Source: Lyngbya aestuarii BL J
GTDB lineage: Bacteria; Cyanobacteriota; Cyanobacteriia; Cyanobacteriales; Microcoleaceae
Direction of reading: 5' to 3'
NCBI RefSeq assembly: GCF_000478195.2
Contig: NZ_AUZM01000028.1
Span: 1 to 64,000 of the forward strand
Length of the DNA: 64,000 nt
A program made the position numbers and the translations under genes. Shown one piece after another: positions 26,887 through 36,674 of the stretch. A model generated the notes under the pieces. It worked only from the letters and a program-made list of their open reading frames with translations. It was not told where the DNA came from and ran no database searches. Numbering within the stretch: position 1 is the stretch's first letter; every line of letters starts with the position of its first letter.

Positions 26887-27690
26887 ATGTCTGAACCCGA
26901 ATTTAGTTCTAGAAATCCACCCCCAAGCAACCGACAGTTATTAATTTTACTGGCAATTTTTGGGGGATTTATCATTGCAACTATTGTGGCTTTATGGTTC
27001 TTGTTTGAACAGTTGGTTTGGTTGATTCCCCCGCAATTTGAACAACAACTCGGACGGTTGGTGGTTCCTGCTTTTGAACGTCAGGCTAAACCTTCAGCGA
27101 CTCAAACCACATTAAACCAACTTTTAGACCGTTTAGAAACCCATTTGGACTCCGAACTTGAAAACCGAGATTATCGGGTTTTATATATTCCCGATTCTAC
27201 CATTAACGCATACGCCCTTCCAGGCGATCACATTGTCATCTTTGAGGGGTTATTAAATCAAGTCGAGTCAGAAAACGAGTTAATGATGATATTAGGACAT
27301 GAACTCGGTCATTTCGCCCATCGCGATCATTTACGGGGAATTAGTCGCAGTCTATTTATCCAAACGGTTTTATCACTTTTTTTTCCGAATGTTGGCAGTT
27401 TAGAGTCTTTTGCGGCTGCCATTTCTAGCGCCCAATTTTCCCAATCCCAAGAACGACAAGCCGATGAATTTGGCTTAACCTTACTCCAAGAAAATTATGG
27501 TCATGTTGCAGGTGCAACCGACTTTTTTGAACGGATAAAAGCCGAAGATAGAGGAGACAATATTGACTTTTTACGAACTCATCCCCCGTCCCAAAATCGA
27601 ATTCAACGACTGGAAAAACTGATTAAAAAACGAGGCTATAAACTCAACCAACGTTCGCCATTACCTGCGAGTTTAAAAAAATTAGATTAA
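26887..27690 (+). CDS. Membrane-anchored M48 family zinc metalloprotease
   Basis: A 267-residue protein with one N-terminal transmembrane helix (about 18-42) and an M48 peptidase domain. The zinc site is HELGH (His138, Glu139, His142), and the third ligand Glu lies in QERQADEFG. It is shorter than HtpX or BepA-type proteases and has no TPR tail. Quality control of envelope proteins is the usual role of small M48 enzymes, but the substrate here is unknown. Its last four bases overlap the end of the convergent NTF2-like gene. Confidence 0.9.
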   Translation: MSEPEFSSRNPPPSNRQLLILLAIFGGFIIATIVALWFLFEQLVWLIPPQFEQQLGRLVVPAFERQAKPSATQTTLNQLLDRLETHLDSELENRDYRVLYIPDSTINAYALPGDHIVIFEGLLNQVESENELMMILGHELGHFAHRDHLRGISRSLFIQTVLSLFFPNVGSLESFAAAISSAQFSQSQERQADEFGLTLLQENYGHVAGATDFFERIKAEDRGDNIDFLRTHPPSQNRIQRLEKLIKKRGYKLNQRSPLPASLKKLD

Positions 27691-28073
27691 CTCATAATCG
27701 GGCTACCATGATGATGAATCAGATACCATTGATTTGCCATGCGAGTAAAAATATTAGTCGCCATTGATTCCGCTTTCATCTGTCGCCGACCCAAAACTTG
27801 CATGACTTCTTCAACTAAAACCACATAAGCCAAATCCCCACTGATTTCCGTCGAGATCACTTTTGTATTAATCTCTAAATACTGAGTTCCTCGAAAAATT
27901 TGTTCCCAAGAAGACCGAACTCCATCCCACCCCCGAATCACATCTCGTCCCGGATGAATACACAGACTCGCTGTTCCTTTTGACCAGATCGCACTCATCG
28001 CTTCAATATCCTTTTTCTCAAAAGCCCGATAAAAGGCAGTATTAGCCGCTAAAACATCTTGTTCGTCACTCAT
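27687..28073 (-). CDS. NTF2/SnoaL-like protein (SgcJ/EcaC-type, DUF4440-like)
   Basis: A 128-residue cone-shaped NTF2-fold protein with the typical N-terminal helix (DEQDVLAANTAFYRAFEKKDIEAMSAIWS), CIHPGRDVIRGWDGVRSSWEQIF, and the C-terminal strand WYLIHHHGSPIM. Homologues in cyanobacteria and chloroplasts are small proteins without a known catalytic role. It shares four bases with the convergent M48 gene. Confidence 0.88.
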   Translation of the reverse strand: MSDEQDVLAANTAFYRAFEKKDIEAMSAIWSKGTASLCIHPGRDVIRGWDGVRSSWEQIFRGTQYLEINTKVISTEISGDLAYVVLVEEVMQVLGRRQMKAESMATNIFTRMANQWYLIHHHGSPIMS

Positions 28074-28262
28074 GTCAAACCATCCCAGGGAACACTTCTA
28101 CAGATTAATCAATCTGCTCTATTGACCAACGGTTATAGAATTAATCCATCGCTGTACGGAAGCCGTTGCTTGAATTGTTCGTCGGGCGATATCAAGCCTA
28201 AACTTAAAAACATCACCCCGATTTATTCCTGATCGGCATGAACTGTTTTATCATCAACATCA

Positions 28263-28278
28263 GTCACAATATTGTGAC
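28263..28278. promoter_or_regulatory. Perfect 16-bp palindrome upstream of the TPR gene
   Basis: GTCACAATATTGTGAC reads the same on both strands and ends 14 bases before the ATG at 28293. Its position fits an operator or a binding site close to the start codon. It differs from the NtcA consensus (GTA-N8-TAC) and from the CRP type (TGTGA-N6-TCACA, here in opposite half-site order). No regulator can be named. Confidence 0.55.
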
Positions 28279-28292
28279 CGATATCGTTCGCA

Positions 28293-29450
28293 ATGGAAAC
28301 CGTGCAGGACTCTAGAACCACTCACACTAAACAGGCCGTGTATAAACCGATTCGATTGATTGTCAGTAGTATTTTAGTCGCATTTGTCGCCACTGTAACA
28401 CCGAAGATGGCTCATTCGGTTGAAGTTGTTGCTCAAGCCAACACTCAATCTAACACTCAATCCACTGACCAGCTTAACCAATTACTCGAACAAGGGCGCG
28501 AATTAGTTGATGCCGGAAAGATTGATGAAGCTGTTTTGGTTTATGTACAAGCGGCAGGACTTGATCCCAGTGATCCCAAAATTTACTCTGGGATTGCTTA
28601 TTTAGAAGCCTTGCGGGGCAACTACCAAGCGGCAGCTAAATTTTATCGAGATGCACTCGTTCTTGACCCCCAGAATCCTGATTTTCAATATGGTTTAGCT
28701 TATAGTTTGGTCAAGTCAGAAGATTATAGCGGCGCCGCTGATGCCTATCGTAAAGCCATCAGTCTCAAACCGGATCATCTCAATGCCTATTTGGGGTTGG
28801 CGGTGAGTTTATTCCGTCAAGGTGACTATGGGAGTGCAGTCACAACCTATGAAATGGTAATTGCATCAGACCCCAATAATTGGCAAGCCTATGCTTCAAT
28901 GGGGATGGCGTTGTTGCGTCAGGACAATACCCCCAAAGCGATTGAAACCCTGCAACAAGCAGCGATACTTGCACCGAATGAAGCGAGTATTCAAATTAAG
29001 CTTGGGGTGGCGTTATTGCGAAGTGGGGATCAAGTGGGGGCGATTACAGCCTTTGAACAAGCCGCAGCCTTGAGTCCTCGCGATGGGGAGATTCAGTTTC
29101 AAATTGCGGAAGTGCTGAAATCTCAGGATGACTTGGATGCGGCGATGGAAGCTTATCAACGCGCTTTAGCTTTTAATCCAGATTTAGTTGAAGCGGATGT
29201 GGCAATTGGAGAAATCCAGTTACAAAAAGAGGAATATATCGGGGCAATTGTTAGTTTTCGGCGAGTGATTAATCGAGTTCCTGAAAATGCTAATGCTCAT
29301 TATCACTTGGGAATGGCGATCAAAGGTCGAGGCGGTCGAGATCAACAAGCGATCGCCGCTTTGGAAAAAGCCCTTAAACTTTATGAACAACAGGGTGATA
29401 GCGAAGGGGTGAAAAAGACACAAGAAGCATTAAAGGAACTCAAAAAATAA
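28293..29450 (+). CDS. Exported TPR-repeat protein
   Basis: A 385-residue protein with an N-terminal hydrophobic segment (about residues 18-45, ending HSVEVVAQAN, a likely signal peptide or anchor) and then about nine tetratricopeptide repeats from residue 65 to the end (for example AAKFYRDALVLDPQNPDFQYGLAYSLVKSEDYSGAA). TPR arrays mediate protein-protein contacts. It is expected to be periplasmic. It is preceded by the palindrome at 28263-28278 and is 160 bases upstream of the L,D-transpeptidase gene. Confidence 0.92.
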   Translation: METVQDSRTTHTKQAVYKPIRLIVSSILVAFVATVTPKMAHSVEVVAQANTQSNTQSTDQLNQLLEQGRELVDAGKIDEAVLVYVQAAGLDPSDPKIYSGIAYLEALRGNYQAAAKFYRDALVLDPQNPDFQYGLAYSLVKSEDYSGAADAYRKAISLKPDHLNAYLGLAVSLFRQGDYGSAVTTYEMVIASDPNNWQAYASMGMALLRQDNTPKAIETLQQAAILAPNEASIQIKLGVALLRSGDQVGAITAFEQAAALSPRDGEIQFQIAEVLKSQDDLDAAMEAYQRALAFNPDLVEADVAIGEIQLQKEEYIGAIVSFRRVINRVPENANAHYHLGMAIKGRGGRDQQAIAALEKALKLYEQQGDSEGVKKTQEALKELKK

Positions 29451-29610
29451 AAAAAATCCGGTTAAAGTGATGGAAGTCTGGAGTAACGGATTACAAGTTT
29501 TAAGCAGGGGGCGCGCGTAAGTTACATTAATTACAAACCTCAGTGGCGAGGAACCTCAAACTAACGATGTTGTCGTTTTTCCATTTTGATTTGGTGAGGA
29601 GTTCAATTCT

Positions 29611-30225
29611 ATGATTTTTAAAGTTAATCAAAATCGATTTCAACGTTTGATTCAGGTGGGTGTGAGTGCTTTCATGCTTTCGATCATGGCTTCATCTCAG
29701 GTGGGGGCTTCGACTCCAACGAGTTCAAATGTTGCTCAAGGGACATCGACCCGAGCGGCGGTGATTCCCTCAAATTTGTTAAATCCAACTTTACCAGGGT
29801 TAGATGATCCGTCTCGGTTTCTACCGCTCGGAAAACCCAAAATGCAGTTAGTATTGCGGTTAGCTCAACGGCGAGTTTTTGTTTATCGCAATGATCAACA
29901 AGTAGCGAGTTATCCGGTAGCGGTGGGAAAACCCGGTTGGGAAACCCCAACAGGTGAATTTCAAGTGATTCAAATGGTCGAAAACCCCACTTGGCAAAAT
30001 CCCTGGACGGGAGAAGTCACCCAACCGGGGCCGAATAGTGCGTTAGGATTGCGTTGGATTGGCTTTTGGACTGATGGTAAAGATACCATTGGCTTTCATG
30101 GAACGCCGACGGTTAATTCTATTGGGAGCGCTGCTTCTCATGGTTGTGTACGGATGCGAAATGAAGATGTTGTTGCCTTATTTTCTCAAATTGAAATGGG
30201 AACAACGGTGATTGTAGAACCTTAG
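29611..30225 (+). CDS. L,D-transpeptidase (YkuD domain)
   Basis: A 204-residue exported enzyme that probably makes 3-3 peptidoglycan cross-links or attaches proteins to the wall. It has a signal peptide (about residues 1-33) and a YkuD domain with GFHGTPTVNSIGSAASHGCVRM, where His and Cys of the SHGCVRM motif are catalytic. It follows the TPR gene on the same strand. Confidence 0.93.
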   Translation: MIFKVNQNRFQRLIQVGVSAFMLSIMASSQVGASTPTSSNVAQGTSTRAAVIPSNLLNPTLPGLDDPSRFLPLGKPKMQLVLRLAQRRVFVYRNDQQVASYPVAVGKPGWETPTGEFQVIQMVENPTWQNPWTGEVTQPGPNSALGLRWIGFWTDGKDTIGFHGTPTVNSIGSAASHGCVRMRNEDVVALFSQIEMGTTVIVEP

Positions 30226-30351
30226 AGTATTATTTTAATTACCAGCAGTGCAATATTTTTAAGAGTCCGCCCTTGGTGGTGGACTTAATTGTTGTTGGGG
30301 TTGACATTTTTCTATAATAAAGTATCGAAGTCATTCAATTTTCATTCTTAT

Positions 30352-31053
30352 TTATGCGCGAATAATGTTAAGATCAAAGCTCAGTTGATTCGCCGCTACA
30401 CCCTGAACCAACCCAATCAAATCTCCGTTTTGGCTAAAAATACCCGCTCCCGACCCAAACTCAGCGAGGTCAAGATCACTGACCGTTAAGTTATCAGTTA
30501 TACTTACAAAAATTAAATCTTCTGCTACGTTGAAATCAGTAATTAATCCAAAGTCACTATTTCCCGAACCCACATAATAAGAGGGAGAATCAAACCCCAA
30601 AGTAAAGAGATCGCTTCCTTCACCGCCAACTAAAGTATCAATTTCACCCAATCCTGGGTTCGTGATATTTTCCAAGTCAACTCCAATCAAAATGTCATCT
30701 CCTTTATCTCCTGAGACTAAATCATTTCCTCCACTACCAAATACACGATCATCGCCTTGACCCCCAAATAGTTGATCGTTACCCTCTCCTCCGTTTAGCA
30801 AATCATTGTCTAGGTTGCCAAAAAATTGGTCATCTCCTCCACCAATATCACCAAGAAAATCATCTCCTTTTCCTCCAAAAATAATATCATTTCCCTCGCT
30901 GCCACCGATAAAGTCTAACCCTTGATTCCCAAAAATAAAGTCGTCTCCTTCTTGTCCAAAAATAGTGTCATCACCCTCTAAACCAAATAGAGAATCACCG
31001 CCTTGTCCGCCAACTAATTCATCATTGCCTGCCGTTCCTAGAATTTCCGACAT
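30352..31053 (-). CDS. RTX (hemolysin-type calcium-binding repeat) protein
   Basis: A 233-residue acidic protein. Residues about 5-125 are nonapeptide Ca2+-binding repeats of the form GGxGxDxLxG (for example GLEGDDTIFGQEGDDFIFG), and the C-terminus (DTLVGGEGSDLFTLG, ADQLFGDFN-like and ITDFNVAEDLIFV) is the usual RTX end. There is no signal peptide; such proteins are secreted by type I systems through a C-terminal signal. It lies downstream of the large FHA-type gene on the same strand, 66 bases apart. Confidence 0.9.
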   Translation of the reverse strand: MSEILGTAGNDELVGGQGGDSLFGLEGDDTIFGQEGDDFIFGNQGLDFIGGSEGNDIIFGGKGDDFLGDIGGGDDQFFGNLDNDLLNGGEGNDQLFGGQGDDRVFGSGGNDLVSGDKGDDILIGVDLENITNPGLGEIDTLVGGEGSDLFTLGFDSPSYYVGSGNSDFGLITDFNVAEDLIFVSITDNLTVSDLDLAEFGSGAGIFSQNGDLIGLVQGVAANQLSFDLNIIRA

Positions 31054-31119
31054 GATAAAATTCTCCTAAAATACAGTATTTACAGGTGTATATTGTCTTA
31101 ACAATGAAAAGCTAATCTT

Positions 31120-34100
31120 CTAAGATTGACAGGAGAAAGGGTTATATTGCTGACGTTGGACTCCGGTTTTAGTCGGGTCATAACCCACTAAAATAATATC
31201 ACCATTTTCATCTTTTATCCAACCTCTTGCCGGAATTATTGTTCTAGAATCAACTGGATTATTTTCTCGTTTTTGTGATTTTTGTTGAGATTCTGAGGAA
31301 GAATTGGATTGAGGAGTAACGGGTTCAATTAGGAGAGATTCTAACTCGACTAACCCTTCAATTGAGGTTAAAGCTTGGGTTGGGTTGGGTGCAATACCGC
31401 CACGTCCTGTAATAATAAATTCGCTGTCTTGACCTTGTTTGCAGGGGTCTTGAGCGATTAATTCAGCCGGGTCAATGAATTCTACTTCGGGTGTTTCTGG
31501 CGGGTCAAAATTGAGGGTATCATCAATCGAAAGTTCTCCGGCTGCATTAATAATACTATCAGTAGATTGTAAAAGTCCGAGTTCTGAATTTCCTAAAGGA
31601 CGAATAGTAATATTACTTCCTCCGGTTGGGTTGAAAGCATCAGTTAAAATACGACTTTGTTGAAGTAAAAGTAAAAGATTAGCATCAATTTCAATATTCC
31701 CTTCAAAGGTTTGACCGCTGTCACTTCCCGAGGCTAAAATTCTACTTTCATTAAACAAACGAATGTCATCGGATAAAAGTCTAATGTTACCGCCTTGACC
31801 CGCTTCTGAATTTGCATTCAGTTGAGCTTGATTGTTTAAAAGGGTTTCGTTTGCAGAAATATCAATATTACCCGGAATTCCTGATGCTGTAGAACTAACA
31901 TTTACTGAACCGCCATCACGAAGTTGAAATTGTTCTGTTTCAATTCTCACATTTCCAGCATTTCCACTCCCTTGAGTGCCTGCTCGGATATTCCCTTGAT
32001 TTCTGATTTCTACTAACTCGGAGCTATTAATATTAATATTTCCGGCATCTCCATCTCCATCTATTGTTGCTGCTAATACATTGGCTTCATCTTGAATAAA
32101 CAACTGATTAGACTCTATTGTAATATTACCTGCGTTTCCACTTCCAGACAAACTTCCCACTCCAATAGATGCTTCATCTTTCAGCACTAACTCGGGAGTT
32201 TTAACCGAAATATTTCCAGCATTTCCTACTCCGTCTGTCCCTGCCAATAAGCCACTTTCAAGACGAGATAACTCTACAAAATCTGAGGCTAAAACTTCAA
32301 TATTACCTGCATTTCCACTTGCCGTATCGTTACTTAAAACAGAAATTAATCCCTTGTCAACAATTAACTCTCCGGTTTCTATTCTAATCTTTCCTGCTCT
32401 CCCTCCTCCAAAAGTAACAGAAGAAATTAATGGGGTTTCGTCGGTCTGAGTTCTTCCTCTCAACTGAACTTGCTCAGAAGCGAATATTGAAATTTCTCCG
32501 CCTTGACCTGTTGCATCTGTTGGGTTCTCTAGTGTACCCGAGTTGGCAACAATTCCTGACCTTCCTTCAATTGACAGAGAGCGAGTAAAAATGGTAATGG
32601 GAGCCGCATTTGTGGGGCCAACTGTATCTGTATTAATCCCAACAGCATTGTTTAGTGTAACAGATTCAGAGGCAATAATTAAAACCTGACCGGAATTTTC
32701 GGGTGTATTTGCGGCGGTATTAACTCTAATCAATCCACCATCTTCTAGAAGTAAACGTGCGGTTTCAATGATAATATTTCCGCTATTTCCTGTTCCTTGG
32801 TCTTCGATATTTGCAGTAATAGCAGAAGGGGCTGTTGAATTGGGAGCAAACCCGAATAATTGTATATCAGTTGCTTTGATAAAAATGGTTCCGGCGTTTC
32901 CCCTTCCGGTAGCACTGGCTATGATTCCACTAGCATCGGTTATCCGAAGACGTTCGGCTTCTATGATAATATTTCCGCTATTTCCTTCTCCACTTCTAGA
33001 ACTCGCAGTGATTGTACTACTCTGCAAACTGTCTTCTGTTGAAGTTCCGGTGAGTTCGAGAGATTCAGCTTTGATATTGATATTACCTGCGTCTCCGTTT
33101 CCAAAAGTTAAAGATTGAATTTGTGACCCCCCAGACACCAATAAATTTCGAGTTTCGATATTGACAGCGTTAGCATTTCCAGTTCCACCTTCCACCACAT
33201 TACTGATAATACTGCTACCCAACAACTCAACCGAATCTGTTGCTAAAATAGAGACTAAACCCGCATTTCCTTGTCCAAATGTACTGCTGGAGATTTGCGC
33301 TCCATCGCTCAATCGTAATTGTTCAGTTTCAATTGTAATTTTACCACCATTGCCGATGGCTGTCTCATTTACATCCGCAAAAAAACCGCTGATAATCTCG
33401 CTATCATTGGCAGAAGTTCCCGTAAGTTCGATAGATTTAGCTTGTACGGTTATATTACCCGCATTTCCTTCTCCGGATGTGTCGGTTATCACTTGAGAAC
33501 CGTTAGACAGCAATAAATTCTCTGTAATAATTTCAACCGCTCCTCCATTACCCACCGCACCAACTTCGGCAGAACTAAAGATATTGGCATTTGATAATTC
33601 AACCGAATTTGTTGCTAAAATAGAAACCGAACCTGCATTTCCGGGGGCGAAAGTGCTGGCGCTGAGGTCTGCGCCATTTTCCATGAATAATGAGCTAGTT
33701 TTGATGTTAATATCACCGGGTTCGCCTAGAGAATCAATATCAATGATATTGGAAATAAAGCTATTATCTGTTAGAAGAACGTTTTCTTGAGCATTAATAT
33801 TAACATCTCCGCCTTTCACCTCTGGAGAACCTAACCCTTCATCAAATCCCCCTCTAATAATACTCCCGTTAGCCATCCCAAAATTACCAGCATTAATGTT
33901 AACATCTCCACCACCATCGGCACGAACATTAATCTGAGATTGATTCGTTAATATAATGTCTGCTTGTTGAATATTTGTGGGAAACTGAAGAATGGGCGTA
34001 TTGCCATTCGCCCCTACATTATTTAATTCAACTATTCCCGGTTCTGATAATCCGCCGAGTTCGATATTACTACCGGGAGAAATAGCAACTCCGTTATTAA

Positions 34101-34770
34101 AGAATACATCGCCCCCAACTAAAGCTAATGTTTTATTTTGAGGAACATTTAACCCTTGAGGAACTAGAAATCCTGCATCATTTCTTAAGGAACTTCCATC
34201 TTCCAAGGTTGTTAGAGTGGCTTGATTAACAATTGTTCCCGGATTTTCTCGAATATTTAATCCGATGGGAATATTTATCGTTAATAATGGCGGGGCTTCG
34301 GGGTTACTTGCTGCAAATTCAACACCATTTTCAAATAATACTCCATCGGCTGTTGTTGCAAAAAATGAACCGCCTACATCTAACCGTGCGTTTGGCCCAA
34401 ATACAATCCCCGAAGGATTAATTAAAAATAAATTTGCATTCCCTAAAACGCCTAACGTTCCTAAAATTTCTGAAATATTCCCACCTGTAACCCGAGTCAG
34501 AATATTAATAATATTATCGGGATTTGAAAAATAAGCGCCCCGTCCTTCTTCTACGTTAAATTCTTCAAAACTGTGAAATAAATTTCCTCCCCGAACCGCT
34601 CCCCCATCTATGCGATCGCTAGGTATCCCGCGAATGTTAACATTAGGTGTAACAACAGAGTTTTCTGAACCTAAGCTGTTATCTGGGATAATCTGGGCTG
34701 TGACTGTAGTTGCACAGCAAATTGTGGTCAACGTTGCTAAGGTGGGAAGGGCTAGTAAACGAGGATACAT
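31120..34770 (-). CDS. Large secreted FHA-domain (two-partner secretion, TpsA-like) protein
   Basis: A 1216-residue protein with a signal peptide (residues 1-26), a filamentous hemagglutinin N-terminal TPS domain (about 30-180, with IDGGAVRGGNLFHSFEEFNV, NILTRVTGG and FLINPSGIVFGPNARLDVGGSFF) and many repeats of the form GNAGNIxIxxxxLxL-xDGxxIxxxT, expected to build a right-handed beta-helix. The C-terminus has a proline-containing domain (from EFIDPAELIAQDPC to GYDPTKTGVQRQQYNPF). No TpsB transporter gene lies in the window. Filamentous cyanobacteria have many such proteins at the cell surface or in the outer membrane. Confidence 0.93.
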   Translation of the reverse strand: MYPRLLALPTLATLTTICCATTVTAQIIPDNSLGSENSVVTPNVNIRGIPSDRIDGGAVRGGNLFHSFEEFNVEEGRGAYFSNPDNIINILTRVTGGNISEILGTLGVLGNANLFLINPSGIVFGPNARLDVGGSFFATTADGVLFENGVEFAASNPEAPPLLTINIPIGLNIRENPGTIVNQATLTTLEDGSSLRNDAGFLVPQGLNVPQNKTLALVGGDVFFNNGVAISPGSNIELGGLSEPGIVELNNVGANGNTPILQFPTNIQQADIILTNQSQINVRADGGGDVNINAGNFGMANGSIIRGGFDEGLGSPEVKGGDVNINAQENVLLTDNSFISNIIDIDSLGEPGDINIKTSSLFMENGADLSASTFAPGNAGSVSILATNSVELSNANIFSSAEVGAVGNGGAVEIITENLLLSNGSQVITDTSGEGNAGNITVQAKSIELTGTSANDSEIISGFFADVNETAIGNGGKITIETEQLRLSDGAQISSSTFGQGNAGLVSILATDSVELLGSSIISNVVEGGTGNANAVNIETRNLLVSGGSQIQSLTFGNGDAGNINIKAESLELTGTSTEDSLQSSTITASSRSGEGNSGNIIIEAERLRITDASGIIASATGRGNAGTIFIKATDIQLFGFAPNSTAPSAITANIEDQGTGNSGNIIIETARLLLEDGGLIRVNTAANTPENSGQVLIIASESVTLNNAVGINTDTVGPTNAAPITIFTRSLSIEGRSGIVANSGTLENPTDATGQGGEISIFASEQVQLRGRTQTDETPLISSVTFGGGRAGKIRIETGELIVDKGLISVLSNDTASGNAGNIEVLASDFVELSRLESGLLAGTDGVGNAGNISVKTPELVLKDEASIGVGSLSGSGNAGNITIESNQLFIQDEANVLAATIDGDGDAGNININSSELVEIRNQGNIRAGTQGSGNAGNVRIETEQFQLRDGGSVNVSSTASGIPGNIDISANETLLNNQAQLNANSEAGQGGNIRLLSDDIRLFNESRILASGSDSGQTFEGNIEIDANLLLLLQQSRILTDAFNPTGGSNITIRPLGNSELGLLQSTDSIINAAGELSIDDTLNFDPPETPEVEFIDPAELIAQDPCKQGQDSEFIITGRGGIAPNPTQALTSIEGLVELESLLIEPVTPQSNSSSESQQKSQKRENNPVDSRTIIPARGWIKDENGDIILVGYDPTKTGVQRQQYNPFSCQS

Positions 34771-34853
34771 TGATTGAATAGATGCTGCGCTTGAACAACT
34801 TTGTGACTTATTCTATCGGATTTCCGCTGAAAAAGCTTCACAATATTTTCGGC

Positions 34854-36377
34854 TTATGGTATTATTTCTACAGAACCTTCCCGTCGATTGTCAGCAACCG
34901 CTTCTAATGTTCCCTCTGCATTAATTCCAGCAATTTTAATCGCGCCAAAAAACATATCAAGCTGTTCAAAGGGATAAAGTTCTAGATTTTTCCCTTCAGT
35001 TTCTAACAGCGTTGTATCAATTCCAGGTTCATACAAAACCCGCCATTTATTCTCTTTCGGTTCAACGTGTAGCCTCGGTGCCTTTACCGCTTCTTCCAGG
35101 GAAACCCCTTCTCGGGCGTAGCGAGTCCACATCTGCGCCATAGCAGTGGTTATTCGACTCGCCCCCGGAGTTCCAAACGCCAAACAGCGCCCGTCTGGAT
35201 GCCATGCTAAACTCGGCGCCATATTCGATATCATCCGTTCGCCAACCGCAGCGCCTAAGAAGCCTTGGGGGTTCAACTCCGGTTCGCCTAAACTGTTATT
35301 GCAAGTTATTCCGGTTCCGGGAATGGTAATACCTGAACCATAACCATTACTCATAGTCACAGAAACCATTTCCCCTGAACCTGTGGCGACAGATAAGTGC
35401 ATCGTGTTGGGAGACTGTATCGCAGGTAAATAGCGGCGTAGGGTTTCTTCGGCGAGGAAGACTTCGGGGTTTTCTTGGGTTCGCAGTTCCCATAACGCAA
35501 TTATCGCTTTCACCTGTTGTAACGTGCGTTGGGCGGGGGTAAAATCGGATTGGGTGGTGAGTTCTAATAGTTTCATCAAACTTCCCACCGCAGCGCCTCC
35601 AACCGCTGGGGGAGGGTTTAAAGCGAGTTCAAAGCCCATAGAGGTTAATTGTAGCGGTTGACGAACAATAGCGCGATAATTCGCTAAGTCCGAACGAGTT
35701 ACAAACCCGCCATGTTCAGCCATTTCTTGAACAAAAGCAGCGGCGATATCCCCTTGATAGAAAGCTTTTGCGCCTTCTTGGGCAATTAATTCTAGGGTTT
35801 CCGCCATGTCAGGAATATTAAAAGGTTCGTTAGCTACCGCTTGACAACCGTTGGGGAAAAAGCAGTCTCGACTGGCTTGTTGGGGATAAAATAACGGTTT
35901 CCCTGCCAAAGACAACCAACGCGCCGTAGTTGGACTCAAATTAAACCCATTCCGGGCTAATTCTAGCGCTGGGGCGACGATTTCTAACCAGGGGAGAGAA
36001 CCCCCACGTTGCCAAGCGGTTTCTAAGGCGGCCAACATTCCCGGCACCGCGATCGAGGCAAGTCCGGCTCTGACTGTGATACCATCGCCATAGGGAAGAT
36101 CAACTTCTTGCCATCCGGCAGAATTGGGGTCAAGTTTGAGATGACCACTGGGCATAGCATCGGCACCATCAATCAATTCCGGGGGTTGTCCGGGTTTATG
36201 AATCATTAAAAATGCTGAACCCCCCAGAGAACACATTAAAATTTCTGATAAGGTGGCAGCGAGTGCAGCCCCAACTGCAATATCAATTGCATTTCCCCCC
36301 AGTTGGGCAATTTGAACTCCGGCTTTTGTAGTTAAAGGAGAGTCGGCTGAAATGGCAACGGGGGTGGTTTTTGTCAT
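34854..36377 (-). CDS. Gamma-glutamyltransferase family protein
   Basis: An Ntn-hydrolase of about 507 residues in the gamma-glutamyltransferase/acylase family, which cleaves itself before a catalytic Thr. The expected small-subunit start appears as NTMHLSVATGSGEMVSVTMSN; the nucleophilic Thr is kept but the second Thr of the usual TTH is Met. Other family blocks are GSGITIPGTGITCNN and ISNMAPSLAW. No signal peptide is seen, whereas classical GGTs are exported. A TTG 18 bases upstream is an alternative start; the ATG at 36377 is preferred. It may be an acylase-like paralogue rather than glutathione-active GGT. Confidence 0.88.
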   Translation of the reverse strand: MTKTTPVAISADSPLTTKAGVQIAQLGGNAIDIAVGAALAATLSEILMCSLGGSAFLMIHKPGQPPELIDGADAMPSGHLKLDPNSAGWQEVDLPYGDGITVRAGLASIAVPGMLAALETAWQRGGSLPWLEIVAPALELARNGFNLSPTTARWLSLAGKPLFYPQQASRDCFFPNGCQAVANEPFNIPDMAETLELIAQEGAKAFYQGDIAAAFVQEMAEHGGFVTRSDLANYRAIVRQPLQLTSMGFELALNPPPAVGGAAVGSLMKLLELTTQSDFTPAQRTLQQVKAIIALWELRTQENPEVFLAEETLRRYLPAIQSPNTMHLSVATGSGEMVSVTMSNGYGSGITIPGTGITCNNSLGEPELNPQGFLGAAVGERMISNMAPSLAWHPDGRCLAFGTPGASRITTAMAQMWTRYAREGVSLEEAVKAPRLHVEPKENKWRVLYEPGIDTTLLETEGKNLELYPFEQLDMFFGAIKIAGINAEGTLEAVADNRREGSVEIIP

Positions 36378-36404
36378 GTCATGTTTTGGAATCAATTGAA
36401 TGTG

Positions 36405-36674
36405 TTAATCAGTAGCGGTAACATTTTCATAAACGCCTTGATCTCGTTTGACCAATTTAGTAAATCCAGCGTTACGATAATCACTATTGGTGAGAGGGAC
36501 AGACACCATCGGCGCACTCAAAACTCGACGTACAGGGGCGTCTTCGGGTGTCTCTCCTAACTCGCATTCGGCTAGCTGACAGACTTCACCCCAAGTTTTA
36601 ACGTCTTGGTGAATGCTGTGCATAACTTCGACTTTTCGGTTATTGCTCGGACAGAAATAGTCGTAGATCGGCAT
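36405..36674 (-). CDS. FmdB-like small zinc-ribbon protein
   Basis: An 89-residue protein starting MPIYDYFCPSNNRKVEV, the FmdB/CxxC-zinc-ribbon style opening, but only a few cysteines are present (Cys8, Cys32, Cys37), so the full zinc ribbon may be incomplete. The family has unknown function. It lies 28 bases upstream of the gamma-glutamyltransferase gene on the same strand. Confidence 0.8.
   Translation of the reverse strand: MPIYDYFCPSNNRKVEVMHSIHQDVKTWGEVCQLAECELGETPEDAPVRRVLSAPMVSVPLTNSDYRNAGFTKLVKRDQGVYENVTATD

Noticed and set aside
32768-33790. Several plus-strand frames of 60-116 codons opposite the FHA-type gene
   Set aside because: They are opposite-strand readings of the repeat region of the large secreted protein.
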